64,000 nucleotides of DNA from Siphonodentalium dalli (GCA_032622095.1 CP136061.1:82000324-82064323), one strand, 5' to 3'. Counted from the stretch's first letter, positions 11,892-22,958 are shown. Program-made: numbers and translations. Notes: generated from the letters alone by a model not told the origin.

Positions 11892-12198
11892 CCATTTACC
11901 CAACAAAGCGGCCAAAAACGCCCAAATAAAGCTTCAACAGCCTAAAATATATTCGGTCTGTCTCAATAACACCATACAAATATGGATATCATTGGAACCG
12001 GTTCATTGACCACATTCTTTAACAATTTTATAATTTTTTCTTACATTTTTTATAATATTTTTCTACATTCTTTGACAATTTTATCATTTTTAATATGTGT
12101 TAAGCTAATGTATTCTCTTATATATGCGAGGCGACCTATGGTCGACTCGCATATATAAGAGACTGCATTGGCACAGGGCCGTTCTGTTGGGTAAAGGG
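11892..12198. mobile_element. piggyBac-like MITE, copy 1 (inside Gypsy pol)
   Basis: It is flanked by TTAA at 11888-11891 and 12199-12202. The termini are CCATTTACCCAACAAAGCGG and the inverse CCGTTCTGTTGGGTAAAGGG. It matches the MITEs at 25389-25769 and 26987-27356 but has lost the first of their two palindromes, leaving one at about 12104-12172. Removing the element with one TTAA leaves the RT reading frame continuous across the site, as expected for a precise TTAA insertion. Confidence 0.85.
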
Positions 12199-13450
12199 TT
12201 AACCGAACTTAGATGTACTACTGCTGTAACCATGGAAATCCCAACAGGGGATCATGAACCAATTCGATTACTGCCTTATAGATGTCTTTTGCAAAAACGC
12301 AAACACCTCAGCAAAACAAAAGATGAATTGTTACAAGCAAAGATAATGTCAACGGCTCCAAGCAATGAATGGGCATATCCTTGTAAACTTTTGTGCAAAT
12401 CTGATAACTCATATCGATATATAGCAGATCTACGTCGTTTGAACGCTATTACCAAACCAACATTTGTCCCAATGGATCAGATAGAAGATATTCTGGCGGA
12501 AATGAAAGCTGTTAAATATATAACAGTTTCGATTGTTTTTCTGCATACAAATGTATTCAAATACACCACGCAGATCGAACTAAAGCCACTATTACTTGTT
12601 TCCGAGGTAATTTTTCGTTTAATAGTACATGTTTTGGAGCTATTGGGAGTTCCAGTGCGTTTCTTCAACTCATGGCGTGTTAGAGGGAGTTAAAGGATGC
12701 CACGCTTATGTCGACGATTTAATGTTGTATCCAGTCGACAAGCTTTCTCATTTACAGCTTATTCAAGAGGTATTTGAGAGACTTAGGAAGTTTAATATAA
12801 AATTAAAGTTAAAGAAATGTTATTTTTATAAGACCGAATGTTCATTTTTGGGCCACATCGTTGATCAACATGGGGTGAGACTAGATGCGAATAAAGTAAA
12901 AACAATTCAAACATTATTGCCGCCAATGTGAAGCAAGTCAGAAGTGTCATAGGATCATTCTCGTGGCTCAGGAAATTCATTCCTAAATTCAGCGAAATAT
13001 GTGGACCATTGGTAGAATTAACAAAGGAAATCACAAAATTTGTATGGACGGATCAGTGTGCTGAGGTATTTAAGAAATATTTTAAATTCTTTAACGGAGG
13101 TGACATATCTCGCATATCCAGACAAAAACAAACTCTTTATAATGTATATTGATGCTAGTGCCAGAGCTATTGCGGCATTAATTACACAGTCACGTGACCC
13201 AGGTGACCCGTGTATATCAAGATATAATACGGAAAATCCCATGCATTTTATTTCAGCATGGCTGAATAAAACTCAAATTCGTTCATGGAGTACATTGGAG
13301 CACGAATATTTTGCCATTTATTGGGAAATAACGAAATTACAGTTTTACATTAGTGGATCGCAACTAATTATAAAAGCTGATCATAAAGTGTTAACAAACA
13401 TGTTATCTGCTCCTATGGATAAAAAACGTCGCACGGTGGGCTGCATATAA
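12199..13450 (+). pseudogene. Gypsy reverse transcriptase and RNase H
   Basis: The frame from the TTAA to 12693 carries the RT start (DHEPIRLLPYR), SNEWAYPCKLLCK, and YRYIADLRRLNAITKP with the substrate-pocket strands. After a frameshift, 12690-12931 has HAYVDDLMLYP (the YVDD catalytic box), LKLKKCYFYKTECSFLGHIV and the connection segment. The next frame (12928-13152) has IGSFSWLRKFIPKFSEI. From about 13100 to 13450 there is the RNase H region with MYIDASARAIAA (first Asp), RSWSTLEHEYFAIYWEI (Glu) and IIKADHKVL (second Asp). The middle of RT between the first Asp and YVDD is garbled. The enzyme would copy element RNA into DNA; this copy is inactive. Confidence 0.8.
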
Positions 13451-13704
13451 GCCACAAACAATTGACATACCCGGCAAAGTGAATATATTTGCAGATGATA
13501 TAAGACCTACAGATGATGAACATTATGATATGTCGGTAGTACCAGAGCAATGAGATTTAACAGGACCTGACCTTGAAGTACCAATGGATGTTGACATAAT
13601 TGATACATCAAAATTAAACACAAAACAATTTGCAAATTGTCGTATAGACAAAATTTTACATGAACAGCAGGAATCCATTCAGTTGGAAGGTTTTGACATG
13701 AAAG

Positions 13705-14960
13705 TTGAACAACAATAGGATGTGGAAGCTATATATATCATTCAGAAAATTGAATTCCACAAAACCACCCAAACAAATAGCCAATAAATATATTGTAATA
13801 AAAGATGTTCTTTATTTCATCAGTAATCATGGTGAAGATCCGAGTATTCGTCTATTTATTCCCGCAAATATTCGTCATGCTGTATCCAAACAATACCACG
13901 ACCTAGCCTGTAATTTTTCAACAGTTAAAACTTTTGCAACTGCAAAAATTAAATATTATTGGCCAAATATGTATAAAGATATACAAAATTATTGTTAGGT
14001 TTGCACGATTTGTAAGATGGGAAATTTATCACAACAGAAAGCTCCAATACAAGTGATGGACAACCCGAAATTTCTTGTTGCGACAATAAGCGCTGATATA
14101 CAAGGACCGTTTGAAACAACAAATTCCAATAACAAATATATTTTAACTTTTATTTGTTGTCTGACTAAATATGTCGAGGCATTTGCAATACCTGACAAAC
14201 GAGCAGAAACTGTCGTAATGCTATTCTTAGATGATGTAATAAGTAGACATTCTTGCTGTTTGAATTTAATAATGGACAATGGTACAGAATTCAAAAATAA
14301 ACATGGATCAAGTTTATAAATGAACTCAATATACATCATATTTATAGTTCCCCGTGTCATCCTTCTCCGAATGGTTCAGTTGAGAAACTGCGTGCAATTT
14401 TTAATTATATACCATCTAAATTGGTGTTACAGAATACCCACACGTTGGACATGTATATATCACAAGCATTGTTTGCGATGTGTGTTCATGTAAATGACAC
14501 TACAAAATTTAGTCTGTGTTTTTTATTATATCACCGGGAACCCACTTAAAGTCTGGATAATATTCTAAAACCTAGATTGCAATATGTAGGTAAAGATTTC
14601 ACATCATTAGCTTTACAAGAACACAGAAATTTCCGTTTAAGATCCCAAATTAGAGTGAACAAAAAGAATAAACAAAGAAAAGAAGTTTCCTTCGATATAG
14701 GAGACGGGTAGAAAAACGGGTAAATTGAGTTTGTCTTGGCAAAGTCATTGGAATATAAGAGAAAAATATAGCAAGGTATCATTTTTAATTAAAGATCAGT
14801 TAACTGGTCGCACAGTACGGTGTCATGCAGACAATATTCGTAAGGCCGATCGTGCTAGGAAACTTCAACCGAAAGACACTATACGTCAATTACGACGACA
14901 GCGTTTCGTAGTTAATACTTCTGATGCAGACCCAGAACAACCTGCATCGTCAAATTTGTA
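13705..14960 (+). pseudogene. Gypsy integrase (frameshifted)
   Basis: 13705-13998 carries an HHCC-like zinc-binding N-terminal module (RHAVSKQYHDLACNFS ... YYWPNMYKDIQNYC, then VCTIC). 14017-14319 holds the catalytic core, with a first Asp in SADIQGPF and a second in MDNGTEF. The following shifted frame has SPNGSVEKL with the expected Glu near 14370. 14725-14961 contains the C-terminal SH3-like module (SFLIKDQLTGRTVRCHADNI). These are the D,D-35-E residues of retroviral-type integrases. At least three frameshifts are present. Confidence 0.8.
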
Positions 14961-15001
14961 GTCCAGTGACTAAATTCCACGTGCTCAGCTAATGGAGACA
15001 A

Positions 15002-15262
15002 AACTCCTCGAGTGACGTCGAAATACCACATCTTGAATGGGCAGATCGATTATGCGCTAATAATCAACATAACAATGAGTCAGAATCATTTGCGTCTGCA
15101 AATGAAGAAATTGAAAATGTTGTGTCTGAGAGTGTCAACCAATATGGACAAACAAATGTTTTTGAAATGGATATAAATTTAAATTTGCGTGCATATGATG
15201 AATATACGCAATCATGTGTGAATGATATCACTCGTGTTGTTAACACACCAGAAACAATATAG
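15002..15262 (+). pseudogene. Gypsy pol C-terminal acidic tail
   Basis: An open stretch of about 86 codons ends at TAG 15260. It is rich in Asn, Glu and Ser (NESESFASANEEIENVVSES) and has no known domain. It follows the integrase C-terminal module and most likely is the end of the polyprotein. It could also be the start of an extra frame, but no membrane or envelope-like signature is visible. Confidence 0.4.
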
Positions 15263-15511
15263 CTTATGTGTCAGAAAAAATTACTATCAGGACTACAATA
15301 AAATCGTAATTAACAGTATGAATATGTAATAGTAAAACATCCTTAAAGGAATATGATCCTGAAAAAAAATATAGTATTTTCTTTCAATGTACCGATAATA
15401 TATATAAAATGTCCATTAGGCGCATATAATCTAATATTCGGCCGCCAATCGTTATTTTTATAACGATTAAAAAAAATTCGAAGTTAGCCGAAGATTTTGT
15501 GTTGTAGACAA

Positions 15512-15586
15512 AGTCACGTGATCATCGGCCCGATCACATGATTGTCACGTGTAAACAGAAGCATAGCACATGATCGATCACGTGGT
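15512..15586. promoter_or_regulatory. Cluster of CACGTG E-boxes
   Basis: Three CACGTG palindromes lie within about 75 bases (near 15513, 15547 and 15579), with GATCACATGATT between them. CACGTG is the core site of bHLH-Zip factors such as Myc/Max, USF and TFEB/MITF. TATTATAAAG lies near 15622. No gene is recognised downstream, so a regulatory function is only a possibility; the cluster may belong to a repeat. Confidence 0.3.
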
Positions 15587-16547
15587 AACTCATTGACAAC
15601 GCATAGATACGCAATGGTGGTATTATAAAGTTTGCTCGCGCAAAGCGATCATGAATTTCGATCGCGGCTTTTGAAGTTTGTCGTGTTATGTGGGAACACT
15701 GCAAATGCAAAACTTCGCAGAAATACATCGCAGTTCTTGTAATTAAACGTCTTTATCGTGTTATTATTATTATATGTATCGCGATGTGTTGTTATTATAA
15801 AGCCATTTCCGTATATTACGTAGGACCTAGTCTACAACTGTTCCCGTGAAAGAATTCACAGATGAAGACTTTGGTATATTAATAAGTATATTCTACCACG
15901 ATGTATTAATAAATTATCGTATATTAATTATTTCGGTTTTGCGCGCAGTTATCTATATTAACACCTGCTCGTGATTATCTTTTTTTTTCGTTACCGGAAT
16001 AGTCCAAGTTATATTATATATTCATATAAAGATTGCATATATATGCGAAGACTTTCACAGTTATTAGACAATTATCATTTCATAAACATTCAAATTTCCA
16101 GATGCCCTTAGTTGTGTGACAATAAAGAGCGTTTCGGTTTAATTTATCGTAATGCGGTAAAACAAAAATAATTCGGTTTATTGCTGTCGGACTTAATAAA
16201 TTATAATCAAGCCATTCATTAGCAATATGATACGATAAGTTCATTTTCATAGCTATGAATCGTATATATATTGGGGCAATAGGGCGTTTAGGCCTATATA
16301 TATTTCGGAATATTGCCCCCCCCCCCTCAAAAAATAAAACAATCTTGCCGACTGTCACTGATGAAAATTCGCTGCGTCTATGCATGGTCAGTGGCCTATA
16401 AAATTAGCACTCTAGCGATGCGGTCTATTGAATATCCCGGTCATAAATCGTCAATAAGATTATAAAATATATAAACGTTCGCCATGGTTCGTTTAAACAT
16501 CCAATTATATATAAAAATGGAGGGATAATAATATGTAATCCCATATA

Positions 16548-16868
16548 CAAGCGCTCTTTATTCGCACCATATCGGGAATATGCTTAACAGTGAACACTCT
16601 TTGTTGTGTCATGGTAAAGGAACATGGGGACTCGACAATAGTTGACATCGTGATTATTTACTGATTACACAAATACACGTAAATACATATACGCGAACTT
16701 GCGATACACATGCTTTATATATCCGTCAAAGTCATAACAATTTCCGGTTTATTAAACTCTTTTTATTGGCACCATATTAGGAATACTCTTAACATGGAAC
16801 GCTCTTTATTGAGTCATAAGGACAATGGGGACTCGACTTAGAATAGTTGTCATCGTGAATTCTTTATT
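16548..16868 (+). repeat. Two diverged ~115-bp repeat units
   Basis: Units at 16548-16662 and 16752-16868 align in order over CGCTCTTTATT, CACCATAT, GGAATA, TTAACA, CTCTTT, GGGGACTCGAC and CATCGTGA. The same CTCTTTATT-CCATATC-GGAATA string occurs in inverse orientation near 1752-1790. It is a dispersed repeat family of unknown origin. Confidence 0.5.
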
Positions 16869-17059
16869 AAATTATTCATCAACATACTCCCCACTTTAAC
16901 TGCAATTGTATGTATTCGTAACGATGACTGACTCGTCAAATTAAACGCTCTTTATTTGGTATATGTATTCGCTTTTTAGCGATATGTTCTATTGGATATA
17001 CAGTTGACGTTTTTCTTGGGATGGCATTCTCGTCGGTGGTCCGTTTGTTTAATGTGGGG

Positions 17060-17316
17060 GTTGTCGTCGGTAGCAACTGTTGGGGCCAAGTGTATTCGCG
17101 TTGTGCTCAAAACACCTTTTTCGAAGTGGACGGAACAAATTCTGGAACATTTCGTTGGCAACCACTTCAATAGTTTCTGATTTTGCGAACTGGTTTCCCA
17201 CATAAATCCCGACAAATTTCACGTAAACGAACATCGTTTGGAAATGAATGCAGAATTATACCTAATTGAGGGTCACTATACTGGCCACAGCCGAAAACAC
17301 TGCATTTATTTGCCAT
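17060..17316 (-). pseudogene. THAP zinc-finger domain, frameshifted
   Basis: On the minus strand, MANKCSVFGC starts at 17316 (the first two Cys of a C2CH finger), followed by an SFPND segment and a basic stretch to about 17167. After a one-step frame change the second half reads LLKWLPTKCSRICSVHFEKG, where the C-x2-H pair is CSVH at about 17137-17126. LAPTV (17089-17075) follows in the position of the AVPTI box that ends a THAP domain. THAP domains bind DNA and occur in P-element-like transposases and host regulators. Only the domain is visible and no transposase follows, so this may be an exon of a larger gene or a dead fragment. The frame change could also be a sequencing error. Confidence 0.65.
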
Positions 17317-17449
17317 TGTCAGGAATGAATTATTGTAAATACGGGACACTCGGGGCATATATATGGAAAATTCAAACAACATCGAGAACACGCACCGAAT
17401 AGAGTTCATGGCGGCTCGTGTTTTTATAAGCTTTATTTTTGACACTCAA

Positions 17450-19010
17450 TCGGCCTTCTATATTTTTTGTCAAAACAATAACTTTCCAAACAGCACTTAT
17501 GACAAATCACAAGTGAAGATAACTCAACGGGTGATGACAATTCACCACGTGTACACAATTCTATTGACATGTGCCGCAGTAATTCCATTACACTCACGCG
17601 CTGATGTCGATTCCGCATTTCCCATCGCCACTCATATGACGTCATATAGGTAGACACAATTAACTCCGATTTCGTGTTTTTAATTAGGTTACTCATTTGA
17701 CGTCATATGAGGATTTGCGACAGAGACAACCGGTGGGGTATTATTTATTTATTTCTCATCTTATAGGGGTGGCTTTCCGATAGTGTTTTGTTGTTTCATC
17801 AGGATAGCAATCCTTTAAATAAATATTTATTGTAGTCCTACCAGAAGAACAAACAACATATAACACAATCCTGACTGTTAAAAGTCAGTATAATAAAGGA
17901 ATATCTATGATAAACTAATGAAATAACTAACAAATAGACGCTTTAATTAGTATTAATAACCGCATAGTCTCTATTTGTATATCAAGATATCCCCGGGACA
18001 AATGCCAATGTAGGCAAATCATGAGGTTCAACTCGATTTACATATCCGGACAATGGGTCCACCGGTCCAGGTATCGTATTAGCCATTGAAATGATAAATT
18101 TGCACATACAATTGTAGGGACCAGCATGTGGTATGCAATAGACTACCAAATCAGTTAACATGCGTGTTAGATGGGTTATTGTATAGGTAGGCACCAATGG
18201 GTTTAGAACTGCCTATACATACAGTACAACAATCAATCGTACCCGTGGTAATAGGGATAGTTTCTCATCTCACATCTCTGACCAGCCTCAGTGTCACCTT
18301 TGTCTGCAGACAAAACATTGCCCAGATGATATGAATAGGTATCGCGGAATTCGAGTGGTGTGATCAGCCCGTCTTCCTGGTTTGATTGTTGATATGCAGG
18401 GATATACAACCATGATTCTGGCAATGCGAATGAAAAGATAATTTCAATCAGTATGGTCGTTAGATGGCATGTACCAAACACAGATATCATTCAATTTTAT
18501 TCAATATGTAAATCACATATTAAGTTTCCTCTATAATTTAAAAATATGTTCATATAATATAGAAGTACATGTGGTATTTACTTTATCACGTGATTGCTAA
18601 TATATAGCTGCGAGTATTCTAACGAAATCTCAATAGCACATTGATTGGTTCTAATTTTACTGGAATGATGGACGATATTCACCAGATTTTAGCACTAATT
18701 TCACACCATGATAAATACATGATTGTTTTATTATAAATGTAGTCGTGTGGTTATCACACTGTAATTGTCTTCAGCGAAACTTCCACATCAGGGAATGCTA
18801 TGTCATGATATATGTATAGCGGTTCCCTTAATGTCATGCATCAAGACATACTTTTTAAAATCATAGGGCCACGTGTTATTAATCGTATACCCAACCTCCA
18901 TAATGTGCATATCCCACATTTAGTGCATGCCCATTCTTCTTTACCTATTACATAAAAAATATCTAAGAACTCGTTTATTTACGTCGAACAATTTGGGTTC
19001 ATCCAACACG
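17450..19010. other. Intergenic, no gene seen
   Basis: Two minus-strand open frames (17982-18197 and 18233-18490) share a weak pattern (THLTRMLTDLVV versus CHLTTILIEIIF) and DNA words such as CGTTAGATGG/TGTTAGATGG, which hints at an old duplication. No protein family is recognised. The remainder is AT-rich. Confidence 0.35.
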
Positions 19011-19099
19011 ATCAATGGTTGGTATTGTAAGTCATTATAATGACGTCACATGGGGCGAACCATCCAATATGCACCTTGCTGACATGCCAGACACGCAGA
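19011..19099 (+). repeat. Target-site duplication of LINE, left copy (89 bp)
   Basis: It begins ATCAATGGTTGGTATTGTAA and ends GACACGCAGA. It is identical to 22870-22958 except for one base (T versus G in GGTATTG/GGTAGTG). The two copies exactly bracket the LINE. Confidence 0.9.
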
Positions 19100-19155
19100 A
19101 ATAACCCTGACCGAGCTGTGGATTACTTTTCATCTGTCTTCCAAATTAACTTCAG

Positions 19156-19238
19156 TTCCGTCACGGTACGATGCTTTTCGGTCATGAACATCCCATAAAT
19201 GGGTATCTCTGCCGAGCAGCATCGTATAGTGACGGGAA
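19156..19238 (+). promoter_or_regulatory. Stem-loop enclosing the LINE start codon
   Basis: TTCCGTCACGGTACGATGCT (19156-19175) pairs with 19218-19238 (AGCATCGTATAGTGACGGGAA) with one bulge and one mismatch. The ATG at 19199 sits in the loop of about 42 bases. It could affect translation initiation or be part of the element's RNA recognition. It is seen in sequence only. Confidence 0.5.
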
Positions 19239-22200
19239 TTTTTGATTCAAAGAAGAAAGCCCCGTCGCAGAAAATAAAACATGTTACATGCAGCTTTCTC
19301 ATATTGAAATCATTCCGTGGATCAAGTATTAGGCTACCGTTGATCCTGGTTTTAATTACAGCGCTTCTTATAATTTCAGGTTCAGTCCATGTCAATCCGG
19401 GCCCTGTACTAGACCAGACATTAATAACTGAAAACCATCCCGACACTTTGACCATTTTCCAACAAAATATAAGAAGCATTCGGAATAAAATCCACAAAAT
19501 AAATCACATAATATCTGATTATGATATATTATGCTTTACCGAAACTCATCTGGACCCCTCATACCCATGTGAAAATATTCTTATTGAAGGATTCACCCCT
19601 CCTGTCCGAGCCGATCGGGATTGTCATGGTGGTGGTATTTGTGTATACTTCGACGATAACTTATTATACAAGCGCATCGAAAGTCTCGAATTTGACACGT
19701 CTGTAATGTGGTTTGAAATACGCAGTAAACTTACAAAATTTCTCTTATGTCTATCATACCGATCAGAGTACTTCTGTGCCCCAAACTATTGGACCCTCTT
19801 CGAGGAATCCATTTTTGAAGCGTTAGATATTTCCCATAAAGTAATACTACTTGGGGATTTTAATTCAAATTATCTAGATCCCTCGTCCAAACTTAAAAAT
19901 ATCACGGACTATTTTTCACTCAGAAATGTGATTACATCCCCGACCAGAATCACTGCTACATCCGCGACGCTTCTGGACCCCATCATTATAAGCCCTGACA
20001 TTCAAGTGAGGGATGCCGACATCCTTGACTTAGAAATTTCGGACCACTTAGGTGTTTATGCGACCATCTCATTTGATCAACTGTCATCCCCTTCCTTCCA
20101 AAGGAAAATATGGAACTATAATCGCGGCGACTTCCAAAAGGCGGAAATTTTAATAAATGATATAAATTGGGACGATCTCCTCCAGCCTGAAAACGACATT
20201 GATAGGGTAGTGCAAATTTTCTATGATAAATTCTTTGAAATAATGCGAATCACTATACCACAAACTACAGTTACGATAAGATCGAAAGACAAAATTTGGT
20301 TCAATAGCGACATCCGACGTGAGATTCGACGTCGAGATAGATTGCGATCGGTCGCCATCAAGTCTGGCACTGAAAATAATTGGACAAAATACAAAAAATC
20401 GAGGAACAAAGTCAACAACATGAAAAAGTATGCGAAAGCCAAATTTGAAAACAATATCGAAGATAGGGTAAATGACAGTTCTTCGCCCCGTGAATTCTGG
20501 CATCTCATCAACTTTCTTTTGAACAAAAAGAAGATAACAAAAATACCACCTATTTATTCTACGGATGGAGATATTAAAGTCAATGGTGTATCTTTTGTCT
20601 CAAACGATTTGGGAAAAGCCGAGTGCCTGAATACAAAATTCCTCTCAAATTCCACGATTGACCAGAAAGATCACAAACTACCTGATTTCAGTTCACGATG
20701 CAATAAAGAATTATCAGAACTTATATTTTCAGTCGATGATGTCATATCTGCGATCAGATCACTTAAAACGAACAAAGCCTATGGCTATGACGGAGTTAGT
20801 CCAAAAATGCTCCACGGCACGGCTAACGCTATAGCCCACCCTCTTTTCTTAATTTTTAAAAAATCTCTACAAACGGGAAAGTTCCCATCATAGTTGAAGA
20901 AAGCCAATGTGATTCCTATCTTTAAAAATGGAGATTCCGCAGATAGCGCTAATTACCGACCAATTTCCCTTCTACCATGCCTGGGTAAAATTCTTGAAAA
21001 GTTAGTTCTAAAGAGAATCTCGTCCTTTTTCGATGAGAATAAACTCCTATTTCAAAATCAGTCGGGTTTCGTTCCGAAACACAGCACTACATTCCAAATG
21101 ATTGATCTTTATCACCAGCTGTGTCAGACACTCGACAAAGGCTTATACACTTGTTCAGTATTTTGTGATATCTCTAAAGCCTTCGAGAGAGTCTGGCACA
21201 GAGGGTTGATTGCCAAAACTACCGCGTATGGGATAACAGGGTCGCTTTCTAAATGGCTGGAGGACTATCTCACTAACAGGAAGCAAAGGGTCCGAATCAA
21301 TAACACTTATTCTGATTTTGAAACCATCACAGCGGGTGTTCCCCAAGGATAAATCCTTGGGCCTTTCCTATTTTTAATATACATTAATGACATACCAGAT
21401 AACCTCACATCAACTGTTAGAATGTATGCTGATGACACATGTCTCACAGCTTCTCACTTCAATCTTAACATCCTACAATCAGAACTAAACGAGGACCTCA
21501 AAAGGGTCAGTCTATGGGCAGACAACTGGTTAGTTTCGTTCAATCCCAAGAAAACCAAGGCAATATCCTTCTCATTCGTGCCTCAAGATAATTCCCCAGA
21601 TTTAATATTCCAGGACGAAACTATTTCATTTAACGAATCGCATAAGCACCTTGGCCTTGAATTTCAATCAAACTTAAAATGGAACAAACAAATAGAATAC
21701 CCAGCAAACAAAGCTGCCTCTAGACTATCACAATTGAGGAAATTTAAAAACGATCTCGAAAGAAAGACACTCGAAAAATTTTACAATGCGTATATCCTTC
21801 CTATTTTGGATTATGCTGACGTCGTATGGGATTCAGCACCCGATTACTTATTGGAAAAACTCGACCGAATACATAAAGACGCCGCTAGAATCGTAACCGG
21901 CCTAAATCGTTCAGTATCACTTAACAAGTTATGGCTTGAGGTAGGTTGGCGGACACTACACAGGCGTAGGCAACATCGCCATTTGCAAGCAATTTACAGA
22001 ATTATCAATAAAGACGCCCCTTTGTATCTGACATATCTCCTACCGGCCCGCTCCAGAGAACGATCGGATTATAATCTTAGATTTCCAAATAAATTTTATT
22101 CCTATTTCGCTAACACTGAGCATTTTAAACAGTCATTTCTCCCATCTGTTGTTCTGGAATGGAACAAATTACCTGTGTATGTAATCAATGCAACCTCTAT

Positions 22201-22486
22201 TTCCGATTTCAAAGCCAATTTAGGGATTATAGATCCAATAATAAAACCACCCTCTTATTTTTATACAGGAAAAAGGAAAATTAATACAATACACTGTAAA
22301 ATTCGGAATCAGTGTAGTGATCTCCGTTCGGATATGTTTGATAATCACATATCAGATTCGCCTATATGCCCCTGTAACTTAGACATTGAAGACGCCAATC
22401 ACTATTTTCATGTTTGCCCTTTATTTGTAGATCAGAGAATTGACTTTTACCGAAATTTAAGTATTAATGGCTTTCAATCATTATAA
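19199..22486 (+). pseudogene. LINE endonuclease-reverse transcriptase with two nonsense codons
   Basis: A frame of about 1,095 codons. Residues 46-59 are hydrophobic and run into a 2A-like SVHVNPGP (residues 62-69). The endonuclease follows: QQNIRS (88-93), FTETHLD (113-119), LLGDFNSNY (217-225) and SDHLGV (281-286), matching the AP-endonuclease-like fold of CR1/L2/Jockey LINEs. After a basic linker the RT starts near residue 520 and carries NKAYGYDGVSPKML, NYRPISLLPCLGKILE, FCDISKAFERVWHRGL and GVPQG. The catalytic MYADDT is at 21425-21442 and HLGLEF follows. The C-terminus has a CPCNLDIEDANHYFHVCP motif. TAG at 20891 replaces the conserved Trp after FPS, and TAA at 21350 replaces the Ser in PQGS. 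Otherwise the frame is open. Confidence 0.9.
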
Positions 22487-22869
22487 GCAAATCATTTCTT
22501 ATATGGGGTAAAAGGTATATCAAATCAAAAGAACACTACTCTTTTCCGCATTACTCAATCTTTTATATCTAAAACAGAGCGTTTTGAACAAACCCATGTA
22601 TGGTAAATTTCGCTATTCATCTTTCAACTCACTGAGTTCTAGCGTTTTCTTCATAACCGAGATTGGAATACAGATGGAAACCCGACATCCGCAGCACACA
22701 CACTCTGCACTCTTCTTTATAAACAGTTTGCTATATCTGCTATGTATTTGTATGTATGTTCCATGATTGTATTAGGAGAGGGGCAAGTTTGTAAGTTTTG
22801 TAACTTGTGCCCTGATCCCTATGTATATTTTGTTTCTAAATACATTAAAATATGTTTAAAGTAAAGTAA
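22487..22869 (+). other. LINE 3' untranslated region and tail
   Basis: Non-coding. It contains GGCAAGTTTGTAAGTTTTGT followed by AACTTGTGCCCTGATCCC near 22775-22820, which can fold into a short hairpin. It ends with AATATGTTTAAAGTAAAGTAA, a short AAAGT-type repeat that abuts the right target duplication. Confidence 0.7.
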
Positions 22870-22958
22870 ATCAATGGTTGGTAGTGTAAGTCATTATAAT
22901 GACGTCACATGGGGCGAACCATCCAATATGCACCTTGCTGACATGCCAGACACGCAGA
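22870..22958 (+). repeat. Target-site duplication of LINE, right copy (89 bp)
   Basis: Matches 19011-19099 with one substitution. The sequence continuing right (CCCGACCAGACATTCATG) is the former continuation of the left flank. Confidence 0.9.

Larger units (their letters stand above)
10262..15262 (+). mobile_element. Decayed Ty3/Gypsy LTR retrotransposon
   Basis: The order is 5' LTR (10262-10683), primer binding site, protease, reverse transcriptase, RNase H, integrase and a C-terminal tail ending at TAG 15260-15262. Protease-RT-RNase H-integrase is the Ty3/Gypsy order. Gag is not recognisable between 10700 and 11100. No 3' LTR is found after 15262. A MITE at 11892-12198 interrupts pol. Many frameshifts make this a relic. 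Confidence 0.8.
15263..16970. other. Non-coding repeat-rich stretch
   Basis: No gene is supported. It contains a hairpin at 15447-15468 (AATCGTTAT/ATAACGATT), an E-box cluster at 15512-15586 and a C-run at 16316-16326. It also contains a pair of related ~115-base blocks at 16548-16662 and 16752-16868 sharing CTCTTTATT, CACCATAT, GGAATA, TCATGG/TCATAA and GGGGACTCGAC in order. Confidence 0.45.
19100..22869 (+). mobile_element. Near full-length CR1/L2-like LINE
   Basis: This 3.77-kb element lies between 89-bp direct repeats. It has a short 5' leader (19100-19198), one long frame 19199-22486 broken only by two in-frame stops, and a 380-base 3' region ending in TAAAGTAAAGTAA. The protein has an apurinic-type endonuclease and an RT. 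The low number of lesions and near-identical target duplications indicate a recent insertion. Confidence 0.9.

Noticed and set aside
19123-19497. Minus-strand frame of 124 codons over the LINE 5' end
   Set aside because: Antisense to the well-supported LINE endonuclease frame; no motif. The same reasoning removes 20150-20526 and 21155-21346.
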